DNA of 64,000 bases from Pegea sp. RAD2-039. Its lineage: Eukaryota; Chordata; Thaliacea; Salpida; Salpidae. Every line of letters starts with the position of its first letter. The first letter of the stretch is position 1. The stretch lies in contig JAQGEQ010000041.1 in the NCBI GenBank assembly GCA_034620365.1, forward strand, positions 496,001 to 560,000. The letters run 5' to 3'. Positions 1 to 12,110 of the stretch are shown piece after piece. The translations under genes and the position numbers were made by a program. The notes under the pieces are model-generated. The model was not told where the DNA came from and did no database searches. It was given only the letters and a program-made list of their open reading frames with translations.

Positions 1-423
1 TTATTACCTAGATAAAATACAGCCAGGAGTTTTATTACCTGTTGGGGTTCACAAATTATCATAAGTTTTCTAAATTTGCCTGAATAAAAAAAACATTTCC
101 TGATTGTATTAAAAAAGAGGTGTTTATCTTAGAACCTGCCGATATATATCTTTCTGCACAAGTTTTGTTTGGTAATGAAGTTGCGTAGTTGATATGCTTT
201 TGAAAACCTTTGTAAGAAACCAACGCCTTATTTCTAAATGAATAGAAGCACAAGATAGAAAAAGACAAAATACTGAATTCAACGGAAAAGTAGGAGTAAT
301 AAAAGAAGCAATTGTTTCTTTCAAACATATCAACAACTTTAATTAAAAACTATTTAAAGTTTCTACCTTCTGAAAAGTCACTTATATTCTACAAATTATA
401 AAATTATTTCTTATTTCTTACAG
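1..423 (+). other. Intron of the partial ephrin gene
   Basis: AT-rich sequence before the acceptor ttcttacag (ending at 423). No signal peptide or the WNP-type start of an ephrin is visible in any frame, so this is read as the 3' part of a phase-2 intron. The equivalent intron in the downstream paralog is 2307 nt. Open frames on the minus strand (59-336) resemble no family I know and are treated as chance. Confidence 0.7.
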
Positions 424-2167
424 ATTATCAAAAGGGAAGATTTTTAAACATGAAGTTACAATTGGCGAATATATGGACATCATCTGTCCTCAATATGACG
501 TAGACGAGGATAAAGCAAACATTTTGACATTTGTCATTTACAATGTCACCAAAGATGCATTTGATAAATGTTCTAAAATAAATTCAAGTCAGTAAACAAA
601 TAAGAAGTTGTGAATTTTGTCAAAAACTTTTCATTTACAGCTGATCGCTTGTTGGCTTGTACGACTCCATCACAAAATACAAAGTTGACCCTCAAGTTTC
701 AGACATTTAGTCCAAACCCACGCGGTTTCATCTATAGACCAGGAGAAACTTATTATTTAATGGGTATGTTGTTGACATAAATTTTATTTTGATTTCAGGT
801 TAAAATTAATTATTCAAAAAACAATTTTTCAAAACACTGTTAATTTCACTCTGAAAGGCTCTATTATCCAATCAGATTACTTCCAGCTATACAAACAAAA
901 GTTGCTGACTAAATAACTAGCTATTATTTACACAAAGTTAAATAAATGGAAAATGTAAATACTGTTAAATATAGTTCCTACAAATTGTGTTTTGACAACC
1001 TGATGTATGACGTCATCCTTATCTGTGTCAATAGTAATTAGAAAAACATCATTTAAAAACAGATGTAGTCATCCCATCAAAATATATTTTGATTTAAAAG
1101 AAAATAACGATTGCTCTTTTAAATCGAAAATGTTACGTATTGCTTAAATTTAAATATTGTGTTCAGTTTTCTTTCGGTTGTCAAAGGAAACTTATACTGT
1201 TTGAAATTAAGAAAACTCTGCAATACCCACATGATGTTTTTGTAGTATATCAGCTGATTTTTATATTTACAAATTCTTACAAACAATTCGTTTACAAACA
1301 GTGTGTTTAGCTGTATTTGACAAAAACATTTACTTCTCAGCATATGATCCTGACAACGAAAAAGAAAGCTCTCCTGATTGCGCTAACCGAATGCGGATGA
1401 AGATTATTGTTCATCCGCAGCATCCAGTTCAGCCTGGCCCGCCTCTTAAGACTACTACAACAACAACAAAAAAGACAACTACAACTTCTGCAAAATTCAG
1501 GAGTAAATCGACAGAAACAACTACGACAACAATACGGACAACAACTCAAAATAAAGTAGATGGAGATCAAGGTGGGTGACCTTCTTCTATTTTCAACTAT
1601 TGTAGGTTTTATGATTGATGGAACATTTCTGATATGAAAAGAAATCGAACATTCTTTGATATTTGTAACAGCTTTTAGTTAGATTTAAGAAATTCATCTA
1701 TTCGTTTGATCACTCAATTGTTTGATAGATTTTCTGTGAAAAGTGAAAAATTCCAATGTTCAAATATTTGTATGTGTGCCTAGTATTCAACTTTCATTCA
1801 TTTTATAATCACCTGATAATAACTTTTGTGAAAGTTAAAACCATGATTAAGTTAACAACGACAGAGTAAAGAGCTTTCTTAACTTATCTGACATAATAAT
1901 AGAAAAATATGCGATTTGTAAAAAGGGGCACCTTTGTTAGTGAATATTCAAACACAAAGGTATTTCAGTTGAATACAAATTATCAACAAATGATTTTATT
2001 TTTATCTATTTAACAAAATGCAAAAACTATTTTTAAACTGTTTTTTTTCTTCTTCAGCTCCACAAGAAGCATCAAAGAATCCTCCTGACTCCTCTTCTTC
2101 TGCTCTTCATTCAATTTTTACGCTTCTTCTAATCTCATCTATATTCACTCTGCTACAAATCACGTGA
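424..2167 (+). CDS. EFNA-like: Ephrin, GPI-anchored (A-type), 5' partial
   Basis: Coding exons by splice logic: 424-587, 641-763, 1341-1571, 2058-2167, stop TGA at 2165-2167; 208 residues plus a split first codon. Ephrins are cell-surface ligands of Eph receptor tyrosine kinases in contact-dependent signalling. The receptor-binding domain fills about residues 1-118: it opens LSKGKIFKHEVTIGEYMDII, has the ephrin signature KFQTFSPNPRGFIYRPGE followed by TYYLMG, and keeps the four family cysteines (IICPQ, FDKCS, LLACT, PDCAN). A Thr/Lys-rich, mucin-like stalk follows (KTTTTTTKKTTTTS). The C-terminus is hydrophobic to the stop (SIFTLLLISSIFTLLQIT), a GPI-attachment signal with no cytoplasmic tail. 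The first visible exon begins in phase 2, exactly as exon 2 of the 48863-53761 paralog, so the signal-peptide exon must lie left of the window. The donor at 588 (gtcagt) is chosen over 592 because only it keeps the frame. Ephrin family assignment is sure; A-type rests on the tail. Confidence 0.92.
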
Positions 2168-2503
2168 CCAAACTCTAGAAAGATTCTAGATTTTTATAAA
2201 ATTTTGAAGAAGTATTCCTCGCGCACACCGCGATAATGGGAGATTATACTGTGAAAGTTGTAATGTGGGTTTGATGTAATGCTCGTTATTAGGGGATTCA
2301 AGTGAAAAAAACTCTTTCATTTTTTATGGTTTCAACTCTGTTAGTCTTTATTCGTGGGAATGGCAAAAGGTAGTCCAAATTCTGATTGATAATTAGAAAT
2401 CAAATGACAAATTTGAGTTCCATCTTAATATTCTTGCCTTTTTGAAGCTCTTCAAGTTTAAACAATTAACAGAAGGTAACACTCAATATTTTAAATGTTT
2501 TAC

Positions 2504-2509
2504 AATAAA
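2504..2509 (+). terminator. Candidate poly(A) signal of the partial ephrin gene
   Basis: AATAAA 337 nt after the ephrin stop codon, followed by GTTGGT. It is the first canonical hexamer I found downstream of the stop. In DNA this AT-rich the hexamer is common by chance, so transcript data would be needed to settle it. Confidence 0.4.
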
Positions 2510-5151
2510 GTTGGTCAACTAAAAGATATAAATTTAAACAAACAAAGAAGCTGGTAAAATTGTGTTTTATGATATTTAGCATCTTTGTTGCTACGTGAAT
2601 CTAGCCAAACATCGACAAGTTGTATTAGATGCTTTATTAAGCTCGATCACATTTGCTGTAGTTATTGGTACTTGGTTCTTTATAAATAATTAACTAATAA
2701 GTTTATAGTTAGCTTTTTGTCTCCAATTTTACTCAATGTGTGTTTAACACAAAGCAGGTAATTTAATTACTTGCAGTAATTTCATAAAACTTACAATGAA
2801 ATTTAAATGTTTAATTTGAGTGCAACAAATTTGTTCCAATTTTCACCTAATAAAGTTAAATCGTTTGCAGTCTTATCGAAAATTTCTAAATTATATCGCT
2901 ATTTTTTTCTTTTTCTATTTTGTTTTAAATGCTTTTTTTCAAAATAAACAAAATTTACATCTAAGTCTGTTTGTTTAAAGCAATGTATAAAACTACTTTT
3001 GATAGTATTTTAATATTAATTTCTTTTAGATAGCTGTTTTAAGAAATATTAAAACTTTTATGAGCTAAAATATAAAGTAAATAAGAAATAAGCTGAAAAC
3101 TTAATTTAGAAGTAAGTATTAGAAACAAAGTACATAAATAGTAACCAGACTATTTGTAAATTTACTTTTAAAGGTCGCATTAAATCTTAATTTGCTCGCA
3201 ACTATATGTAAATTTTTATTAGAATTCACTAAAAACCTTATTTTAATTTTAATTAGTGACTAAATGTTAACCTTACAAAAGCAAACCTTTATTTTAAACT
3301 TTAAAATGTTTTAAATGAAATATTTTATATATAATAAAGACTTTATTTTGCATTGCAAAAACATAAATTATCTCGCATACAAAAGTAAGCAAACATTTCT
3401 ACAAAAGTAAACTTGAATTTTAGTTTTAATGATATACAGAATTTTCTGAAGGCTTACTATAGTATCGATAAATTTATTTTCTTTGAACAAATTTACTATT
3501 TCAAACGACTGAAGATTTGCTTTTATTCTTATAAGAAAAATCTTATAATCCAAAAAGCATAAGTACACTAAACTAGCGAAACTTAAAACTACCAATTTGA
3601 GCTTGGAGAGATAAAAAAATGACATTTTTAAGTTTTGTGTTTTCATTGAGACATTTTATTGTATTTGACAAAAAAACTAACAAACTACAATCGGTTATTT
3701 AGATTAGTTACTTAGTTAGTGTGCAAAAAAATTTGTCTAAAGATTTAATGGAATTGTATTTGTATCTAAAGACTGTGTACTTAATATCTTTTCAACAATA
3801 CTTAAACAACTTTATCTTAACTTCATTACTTTTCTAGAGATTTTCCAAGATTGTATAAAAGGTAAAGATTTTAGTAAGTTCATAAAAAACTTGAAATTGA
3901 AAAGATATGTTTGCAAATAAACTTGTTGCTTCAATGAAAATCAAACCTTCTTTTAAATGTCTTTACATACAACTCCAGTAAACCTTGTGACAAACAATTT
4001 AGAAACTCACAAATGTATTTGGTAGTTAACTTCTTTAGCTGGCAATTTTTTAGACCACCTTAGTTGAATTATAACAAAAATATCTTTAAAAAATATTGTT
4101 GCTTTTTATAGAGTTAATTTGTGTTATATTATTACATATGCGTCGAAACATCATTTGATTTCAAACAAACATTTGCCATTTTATTTTTTATTAGTTTTGT
4201 TAAAGTATTAAGAAATTGCTTTCTTACAAACAGGTCATGATTACTGAACAACATTTTTATTAGTGTCTGAAATTAAATTTTGAGACAAATCTATTAACTT
4301 ATATTACAGCTGGTTTTACGTTAGATTTTTGCTTGTACATATCACTTAGCGTGCTTATAAATGCTCGCATGTTAACAAAGTGAATGTTTCAGTTTTCCAA
4401 GAATATACTATCAATATCGTGAGAGAAAATATGACATTGAGAGTTTTTCCGAATAGAAAAGCAATATTCACATTTGTTCCACTACTTGTAAAACTGCACA
4501 GGCTTAAAAAATCAAATAATTAATGCGAAAATGTTATGTAAGCCAATTATAACCGGTAAGAATTAATTAAACTTACAAATTACGATCATAATATTTTCAA
4601 ATAAAATTGAAATTACGTTGAAAGGTTAAGAAAAACTTTTTTTTTCCTTTTTTAAAGTTTTCTGTTAAATTATATTCAGCTGCAAAACATCAAAAAAATA
4701 TCTTCCATATTTGATACATTTTTTCACACAAACTTAATTATGCTTCTATTTCTTATCTACTAAACATTTAAAGAATTTAATTCAGATCAGTAAATTTTTG
4801 AAACAAATTTCTTCTATATCAATTTATGCTATTGTGTTTCGCCTTAGAGCCTTTCTTCTCACTTTTAAAATACTCAGCCTCTATATCTTCAATCAATATT
4901 TAAGCTGATATAAATCTGCTCTATCGACGTATGTTTGGATATACATTACAAGTTTATTGATATTTTGGTAATTAATAATAATGAAATTTCGCAATGAAAA
5001 TTAATATCTTCTGTTTGGACATACTCTTATTTTGTTTAACTTTGTTGGCACTGATAAATTGGTTACTATAGAAGCTTCACAAAGCAACAGATGTATTTCT
5101 AGCTGAAGTTGATTCTTAAAATTTACCTAGATAAAGACTCTTGTTGGTTAA

Positions 5152-5274
5152 AGTGTTAGAACGTCACAAGGAGGCTCTTTAAGAAAGGCAGCAGTGGATG
5201 AAGAGGGACAATTGCTCGAGAAAATGCTTCGTGTTGTACTTGACCGCTTCTGTATTTCTAGATTTTCATCTTAA
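5152..5274 (+). other. Short coding-like open stretch, unrecognised
   Basis: A 40-codon open frame ending in TAA at 5272-5274, in DNA clearly richer in G+C than its surroundings. The translation includes KAAVDEEGQLLEKMLRVVLD, amphipathic and unlike the Lys/Asn/Phe strings read from random AT-rich DNA. There is no start context, neighbouring exon or family match. It could be an exon remnant, a transposon scrap or chance. Confidence 0.15.
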
Positions 5275-6540
5275 CAACAGCTGTAAGTTTGAATTAGTGA
5301 ATATGTGAGATTTTAGTGATTGTAAAATGACTTTAAATTGTAATTTTGATTGATTTACTCATAAATACGAAACAAAATGATGACTACATCAATTATTTAA
5401 AAAGAAAATCAAATTTTTTACATCTATATTTGAATTTCATTTCAACTGAAAGAACTTTTCTAAAAAGACTTAAAACTTCAATAAAATATTTTGAAAGAAT
5501 AAAAATATTCAAAGGTTTTTCAGATTTTGTTTGTTTATAAGCTAAAAGTAAATTAATGGTTGGGAAAGATCAAAATAGTTGTATACAAGAAATGAATTCT
5601 GCTGAAATAAGAATTATATGAAAGGAAAGTAAGCAATTTATCAATTAAATACAATTGACTAAAACTCAATTTTTTCATCGTAAATTACAAAAATACATTT
5701 TAGGTTTTTAGAAACGAACAAGTATCGACTTTAAGCAATGAAATCATTTATTAGTAATTCAGAAAGCTTTCCCTATCAACGACCAATTACCAATTAAAAT
5801 ATAAATTCACAGCAAATCAAAGTTATCAAATATTTGTAGCAAACTTAGCGTGTATATAGACTCATCTTCTATTAAGTCACGTGGTCAAAATATTTTTTGA
5901 CATTCTGTCTTGTTATCGGCAGTAAGACTAGCTACTTATCACTAGCTTTATTTACACCTACCCCAATCATGACGTCAGAAAATCAACTACGTCATAGATG
6001 AACGCTTTTTGTTTTATCGAACTATTATTAGAAATATAAACGTTGCTATAGTGCGAAATTGACTATAAAAGGATTATTTTAGTTATCAGCTTTTGAGTTC
6101 TTTTAATTTCTTAAAACTTTGGTGAGTTATAATAATTGCAGATGAGTTTGTTTAAAAACTGATTAAACCAAAATAAATCCTTTTTTTTAATGTAAATACA
6201 AATTTGTATTCGAAAAATGTCATTAAAGATAACATACTTTGTACTTGGTTAAATATTAAAAATTATTTTTCTTTATAATTATTTTTACATTAATTATTGA
6301 CAAATTTCATAATTGATCCTGGCATATTACAAATACCCAATTTTAGAAATATTTAATTTGATTTTTAAAATTAGATAAATCTTAAATAAAAATTACTTTA
6401 CCTACCTCAATAAGAGTTACTAAATTTGGTTTTAATTAGATTTAAATTTGTTCATTTTAGAATAAACTAAAGATATTTCAAAATAAATGTAATTATAATT
6501 TGTTTCATAAATAATCAAATATAAACAATTTGAAAAACAA

Positions 6541-6556
6541 ATTATTATTATTATTA
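6541..6556. repeat. ATT trinucleotide microsatellite
   Basis: Five uninterrupted ATT units in AT-rich DNA. No functional reading. Confidence 0.8.
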
Positions 6557-9500
6557 GAAATTAAAATAAACTTTTAACGAGTATTTTTCATCAGTATCAA
6601 AAATAATAAATATTCAAGTAAAAGTTTTTAATATAACATTATACAAAAATTTAGTATAAATTGATAAAAAACAATTAAAATATTCAATTAGCTATTGATT
6701 GAGTAGCTTTTTAAAATCGATAAAATTCTTTAAAAAATGATTAACAGATAGTTTAGAAATTTGTTCTAGAAGAGATATAATTTAGATAATTTTAAATCTT
6801 CAATAACACTTGAAAAATGTGGCAGAGAAATTATGAATAATATATTTTTTGACTAATTGTACACTGTTCTTAAAACTATAATCTTTGTATATTTAATCTT
6901 AATAAATTATTGTTGTGAGCTTTTAATGAATTACATTTAAAACTTATCTCGAGAAAATGACAAAGCTGTATTGTTTTATAAAATGAGTGTTATCGTCAAA
7001 TATGTAAGAAAAACATTTTCATCAATTTTATTGCTTTGAATTTAAAAACTAACTAAAATTAAATAAAAGATTTTAAAATTACAGCAATGTTAAAGTTGTT
7101 CTGAATTTTATATTAGTTAAAGTCTTACACGGATTTTATAATGACTTGAAAATGATCACTTAGGTTCTAACACAGAAACTTGAGACTGTAAAAATAGTAA
7201 TTTAGATTCAAATAAGGAGAAAGGACTTTAATTGATAATTGTTCAAGCATAAAATGGTAGTTTTCAAACTTGGTGTGGCATCATCTAAGTGAACTTTAAT
7301 TAGATTAAAACTAATTTGAATTTACATAAATTTACTAAAGAATTGAAAATGTAAACAACAAAGCAACTGATTAAACAAGATTTTATTTGAAATTGCAAAA
7401 AATAACTATAAAAAAGTGATAAGTTGAGGGAGTATATTTGTGATCAAGAATCAGGGCTGTTAGATAAAGACTCTTCTAATATAATCTCAATGGAAATAAT
7501 TGAATCAAAGTTTATTAAATAGCAATCTGTCGAAATAGGATAGACACGATGGTAATACAGCCACCAAAATTAATCCTTATCATTTGGTTGTATCCACGCT
7601 TTTACTGGGATTATTTTCAAGATTTGTTTGAACGGATTTCGAAAAGTTTAATTTCAATTTCAGTGTATGTCTTTGATCATCTTCATGTTATATTGAGCAA
7701 GTTGTCAACATTCAATTCATTTGTCACCAAAAATTTTATTACATCACTTTGACTTTGACACGCTTGAATGACCAACAGTAAATGTAGTCATAGCAACGGT
7801 CGAAGCTCTTTGTTAGGATAACCATCCAATCCAAAAGAGATTATTCAACTATGATACATAATGCGGCATCGATAAAAGCATTTATAAGAAAAGTTCTTTT
7901 TAATATTTTATAGAAAATATTTGATGTTATTCAAATGATATAAGTTTTTCATCAGAAGAATATTTAACAAAAATTTTTCTTTTATTCTAAGCCTTTTGTT
8001 CAACATATCTTTATTAGGAGAATTTGTAAGATATTAAAAGTTTATTTTTAACTTGTAGAGATATATAAAATGCATGCGATAATTTTGACATACTGAAATT
8101 TGTAAAGTATAGTCTTAATGTAAGCTATCTGATGCACAAAACCAAACTAAAGTCATTATTTAATCTTCAAATTAGTACAACATTAAAGCACTACATTAAA
8201 ATCAATTGATAATTTTTTGCACTTCTTGTTCTGTGTGAAAACTAATCTTTGTCTTTTGTAAACAACTTTAACCTTAATTAAATTTATCATGAAGTTTTAA
8301 GGATTTGCGGACTCTTACAAACTTGAAAAAACTTGTTGTTTGATTTACACTTAAGTATTTATTTCCTGATTTCTGTTCAGCTTGTTGAGCTGTAGATCTC
8401 AACTAAAAGCAGAATTCAATGTAAACATTGATTATTAATTTCTTATTTCTTATGAAATCAACTACTTAAATTGACATTAGACACTTTATAGACTTTCTTT
8501 TGATAATAAAACTATTTCAAAACATCACAGTTTTAAATCTAAATCTTCAGACAATCTTTAAAACAAATACTTAATGATAAATTTTATACTAATCACAAAA
8601 GAATTATTAATCAGCAACCAAAGAAATAGAAAAAACAAAATTCACAAAGAATACTGAAACGCTTTGTAACAAAAAATTTCTTCAAAGCAAATAACCTTTA
8701 AGAATTGTTTTAATTCTTCAAATATTTCTATAATAAATCACAGTACAAAATGAATCATACAAATTACACAATATTGTAATAACTTCATGCTCAAAGAACA
8801 GATAGTTTTAGTCTTGAAACAAAATAAACTTCAACAAAAGAACCAAGTTTAGATTACTCATCTTGGGGCTGAAAGTTTAAAGTTGGTTTTTCAAAGTTTA
8901 TGATTTATTAGTTGTACCGTTCAAACCAGCAAACATTACACCAAAATTACAGAATTATTTCTTTCAGATTTAAAAGTAAGATTATGTTTAGTCTACTAAA
9001 TTTCTAAATTGATTTAGAAAAGTAATAACACGTCAATAAAATTGAATTAGTTTTCTTATTTTCAGTAAACACTATACTTAATGTTTAATGTATTAAAGAG
9101 CCATTTCAATGTTTCTAGAACAGCTCTAGCAAAATAATTGCTACATCAGCAAGTATACTTTATCTATAAAACTGCACATGTCAATTTTGAACAGTTTAAA
9201 TGTCATTATAGCAAATAATTTCATCATATTTGTTTACAGTATTTTTACTTAAGTTTATAAAAGAACTTAAATATGAATTTAATCACCTTAATGATGCCAA
9301 TGAGATTTTTTAAGTAATAATTACTGACTAGGCACCTTTTTTCATCATAAAACAACGATGCAAACAAACACTTTTGTAGCTCTTTTGAGCAACATGTGTT
9401 GTTGTAACTTTATAGTAAGTTATTTTTAAGAATTTATACAAAGTGTTTTTTGTAAGTTCAAACTTTTTACTTCTATTAAAGTTGTAAGAAATTGACTTTT

Positions 9501-11754
9501 AAACATACAAACAGATTTTGATATTTTTGGTAGTTTAAACACTGTTTTAGTGCTTGACATAACAAATGTTTTCTTGTCCATTTTCAGCATCAACAAATTT
9601 CTTAACCTCCTGCCGAGATATACAAATGTAGTTTTTTTATTTAAATGAATTTAAACTCAAGCGTTAAACCTAGTGACGTCATCACTAGTATATAGTATCA
9701 TTGATGACGACAACATCCAAAATACTGCTGCAATAAGTTCTTCTGTTTTGCAAACTTTCAAATTCAAAAATTAATAAAACAAAACTGTAGAATAAATTAA
9801 ACAGTTCAGTTTGGAATAAACCAAATTAAAAATGATTTAATTTATCGATTACAAAAATATTTTACAAATTTTTAACTAAAATAAATGTAGTTTATTATGA
9901 TTTATCAGTCTGAAAATTTTTCTAATTAATTTCAACAGCTTGGTTCAATCTTATCTACAGCTTTATTATATACTTACACAATACTTTATTTTGTATTTAG
10001 TAAATTTTGAGTTGTATCAATTTAACAGACATCTTAAATTGAAATTTTATGACTTGAAAAAAACATCTGATAAAAACAAAATTAATCAAATTTAACTATA
10101 GCTTAAAATGGTCAATGTCTACATATTTTAGCTTGTAAAACAATAAATTGAAGCGTTTTATTAACGATATAGCATTTTTTAAGTGGATTTTCTTCCTTCA
10201 ATTAGTTTTTATTTACATATAAGTAAGAACTTAATTTTGTGGTGAAAAGTGTGTTAGAAAAATATATTTTATACGATTAATTTTTGTACCCTTCAAAAAT
10301 GTACTGCATAATAGGCTTAAAGTACTAAGATATAAAAACTTGGTAGTAATCAATGCTTCAATTGCTGGCAATACGCTTAGTTGGTGTTAACAGATTAAAG
10401 TTTTAGTGGGTTGAATGAAATTACTGAAATATTTGAAGAATAATTTATTCGATGATTTATTTTCATTATTGGACTACCTAATTTTACAAAACTGTTATTG
10501 AAATGCGTATTGACATAAATCATAAAATATCGTATTTGTTTTCATAATTTTTTTGGTCGCCAAATATTTAGGGTTTGATAGTGTAAATACAGAATACTTA
10601 TTAGAAGTTAGTAATAAACAGAAATTTGCTTCACAAATAGACAGACATATAAAATTTCTTTCATATATCATTTAATGTCGTTTTGAACTATTTATTTAAT
10701 GCAAAAGTTACTTGAATAATCAGGGCGTGTTGGAACTTGTATATGACTTTCGTTTATTCTATTTACAGAAAAAACAAACTACCTTTCTTCATGTAAAACA
10801 AATTCGAAAGATTTTGGTTTCCTGATGTCTCTATTATCAGACATGGTTCTCATCTTCATTATAATAAATAGTTTTTTTGCAATATACTCAGAAATTTTTT
10901 TTAGATTTTAATTATTCTGTATCTAAAACAACTTTTTAGTTGTGACTACAGTTGTTTTTTCCTCCTTTAATGTTGTCCTTTCTTAACTCCTATATTTATT
11001 TAGATGTTCAATTGCTTTCAAGTGGAAGAAAATTAAAATTAATGAAAAATAATTGATGTTATAAAAGTGATGAGTTAAATTAAACATGGAATAATTTGTG
11101 TTTAGTAATTTGGTTTAGTAGCAACAAAATATTCGAATATGGTTATGAGTAGCATAAAATTTTGAAATGAAATTGACTAAACTAAATTTGTTCGTCCAGA
11201 AAATTATTTCGGTAAATATATAAACTGAATTCTATTAACTTTTTAGGATTTATCTATTGTCACTAAGGTAATATTTTGTTTGTAAAAGCAAATACAAACA
11301 CAAAACCTCTAGTTGTAAAAAAACTGAATACTAATTAAGAAAATGTTAATTTGAACTTGAAACAAAATTTCAAAAAATTAGCAATTTATATTTATATTTA
11401 AAAAAAGTCTAAATTATTAATAAAAAAGTTTATAATGCTGTTTAGGTATCTCGTATCCAAAGAAACAAAATTAGTTTGTCGAAAATAAAAAGCATTTTGT
11501 AAAATGTAAAATAAATAGCTGAATACAGTTAATAACTTCTGCTTATCCAGAAATATATTTTATCATTAGGATTAGAAGCATTTAAATGCAAGTTTTTTTT
11601 AATAGAATAATAGTTGCACCTTAATTTTGGATTCTAACAAGTGTAAGGTAAAACTTGTCAGTAAATCATATTACTTGAAGTACTGACTACTTAATAAAAT
11701 AAATAAATCAATCAAAAATTAATAATAAAATTATTAACAACTAAATGACCTACA

Positions 11755-12110
11755 GCGGCCGAGAACGGGCATGTTGGAAGCCAGGACAGAAGTTATGGAG
11801 ATCCAGTTGTTGACCATACAGCAGGATTCCACTCTCCACGCCAACAAGGTTATGCAGCAAAACAGACAGACTGATGTAGCAACACTCAGCTGGCGTCCTA
11901 GGAACTACCAGAACAAAACTGAGTACAGTGGTGAATTGCCTACGAGGCTTCGTCTCTGGCTTTAAATTTGGAATTTTGCATCTTCAGAAGTGTCATTAAC
12001 CAGATTAGCATGTCCTTTTACCCGGGATTCTTATGGACTTTTTTTTCGTCGCAAATATGTCTCCGTCTGGGCTCGAATCAGGGACTTTCCACTTAATTGC
12101 TACACTACGA
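11755..12110. mobile_element. Probable transposon/SINE relic (GC-rich island)
   Basis: An abrupt island, close to 50% G+C in its first 210 nt, within DNA of about 25-30%. Its edges begin near cagcggccgag and fade after gaagacagactc. The segment 12069-12085 reads gggctcgaatcagggac; on the minus strand this gives GATTCGAGCCC, like the pol III B box/T-loop of tRNA-derived SINEs, preceded on that strand by tagcaattaagtgg. In the + frame it reads PSGLESGTFHLIATL, a type of spurious translation often produced by tRNA-derived repeats. Both strands of 11751-11965 are open for about 65-70 codons, but neither translation resembles a known domain. No terminal repeats or target-site duplication could be fixed by eye. 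A relic of a dispersed element is the best explanation; a conserved non-coding element is the alternative. Confidence 0.35.

Larger units (their letters stand above)
2510..11750. other. Gene-free AT-rich intergenic DNA
   Basis: About 9 kb with no recognisable gene, RNA gene or intact mobile element. It contains TGACGTCA octamers at 5970-5977 and 9674-9681, a short ATT trinucleotide run near 6541-6556, and a less AT-rich stretch around 5155-5275, listed separately. Open frames here (for example 3368-3646 minus, 5346-5540 plus, 7549-7752 plus) are Lys/Asn/Phe/Ile-rich, of chance length for this composition, and match no family I recognise. Confidence 0.6.

Noticed and set aside
1337-1570. Minus-strand Cys-rich frame
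   Set aside because: Reverse reading of the Thr-rich stalk exon of the first ephrin (ACA/ACT runs read as Cys/Ser codons).
3368-3646. 92-codon minus-strand open frame
   Set aside because: Lys/Leu/Phe/Ile-rich translation of AT-rich DNA, with length expected by chance.
12069-12108. Functional tRNA gene on the minus strand
   Set aside because: The B-box-like part is present but no acceptor stem or correctly spaced A box could be assembled, so it is treated as a repeat relic.
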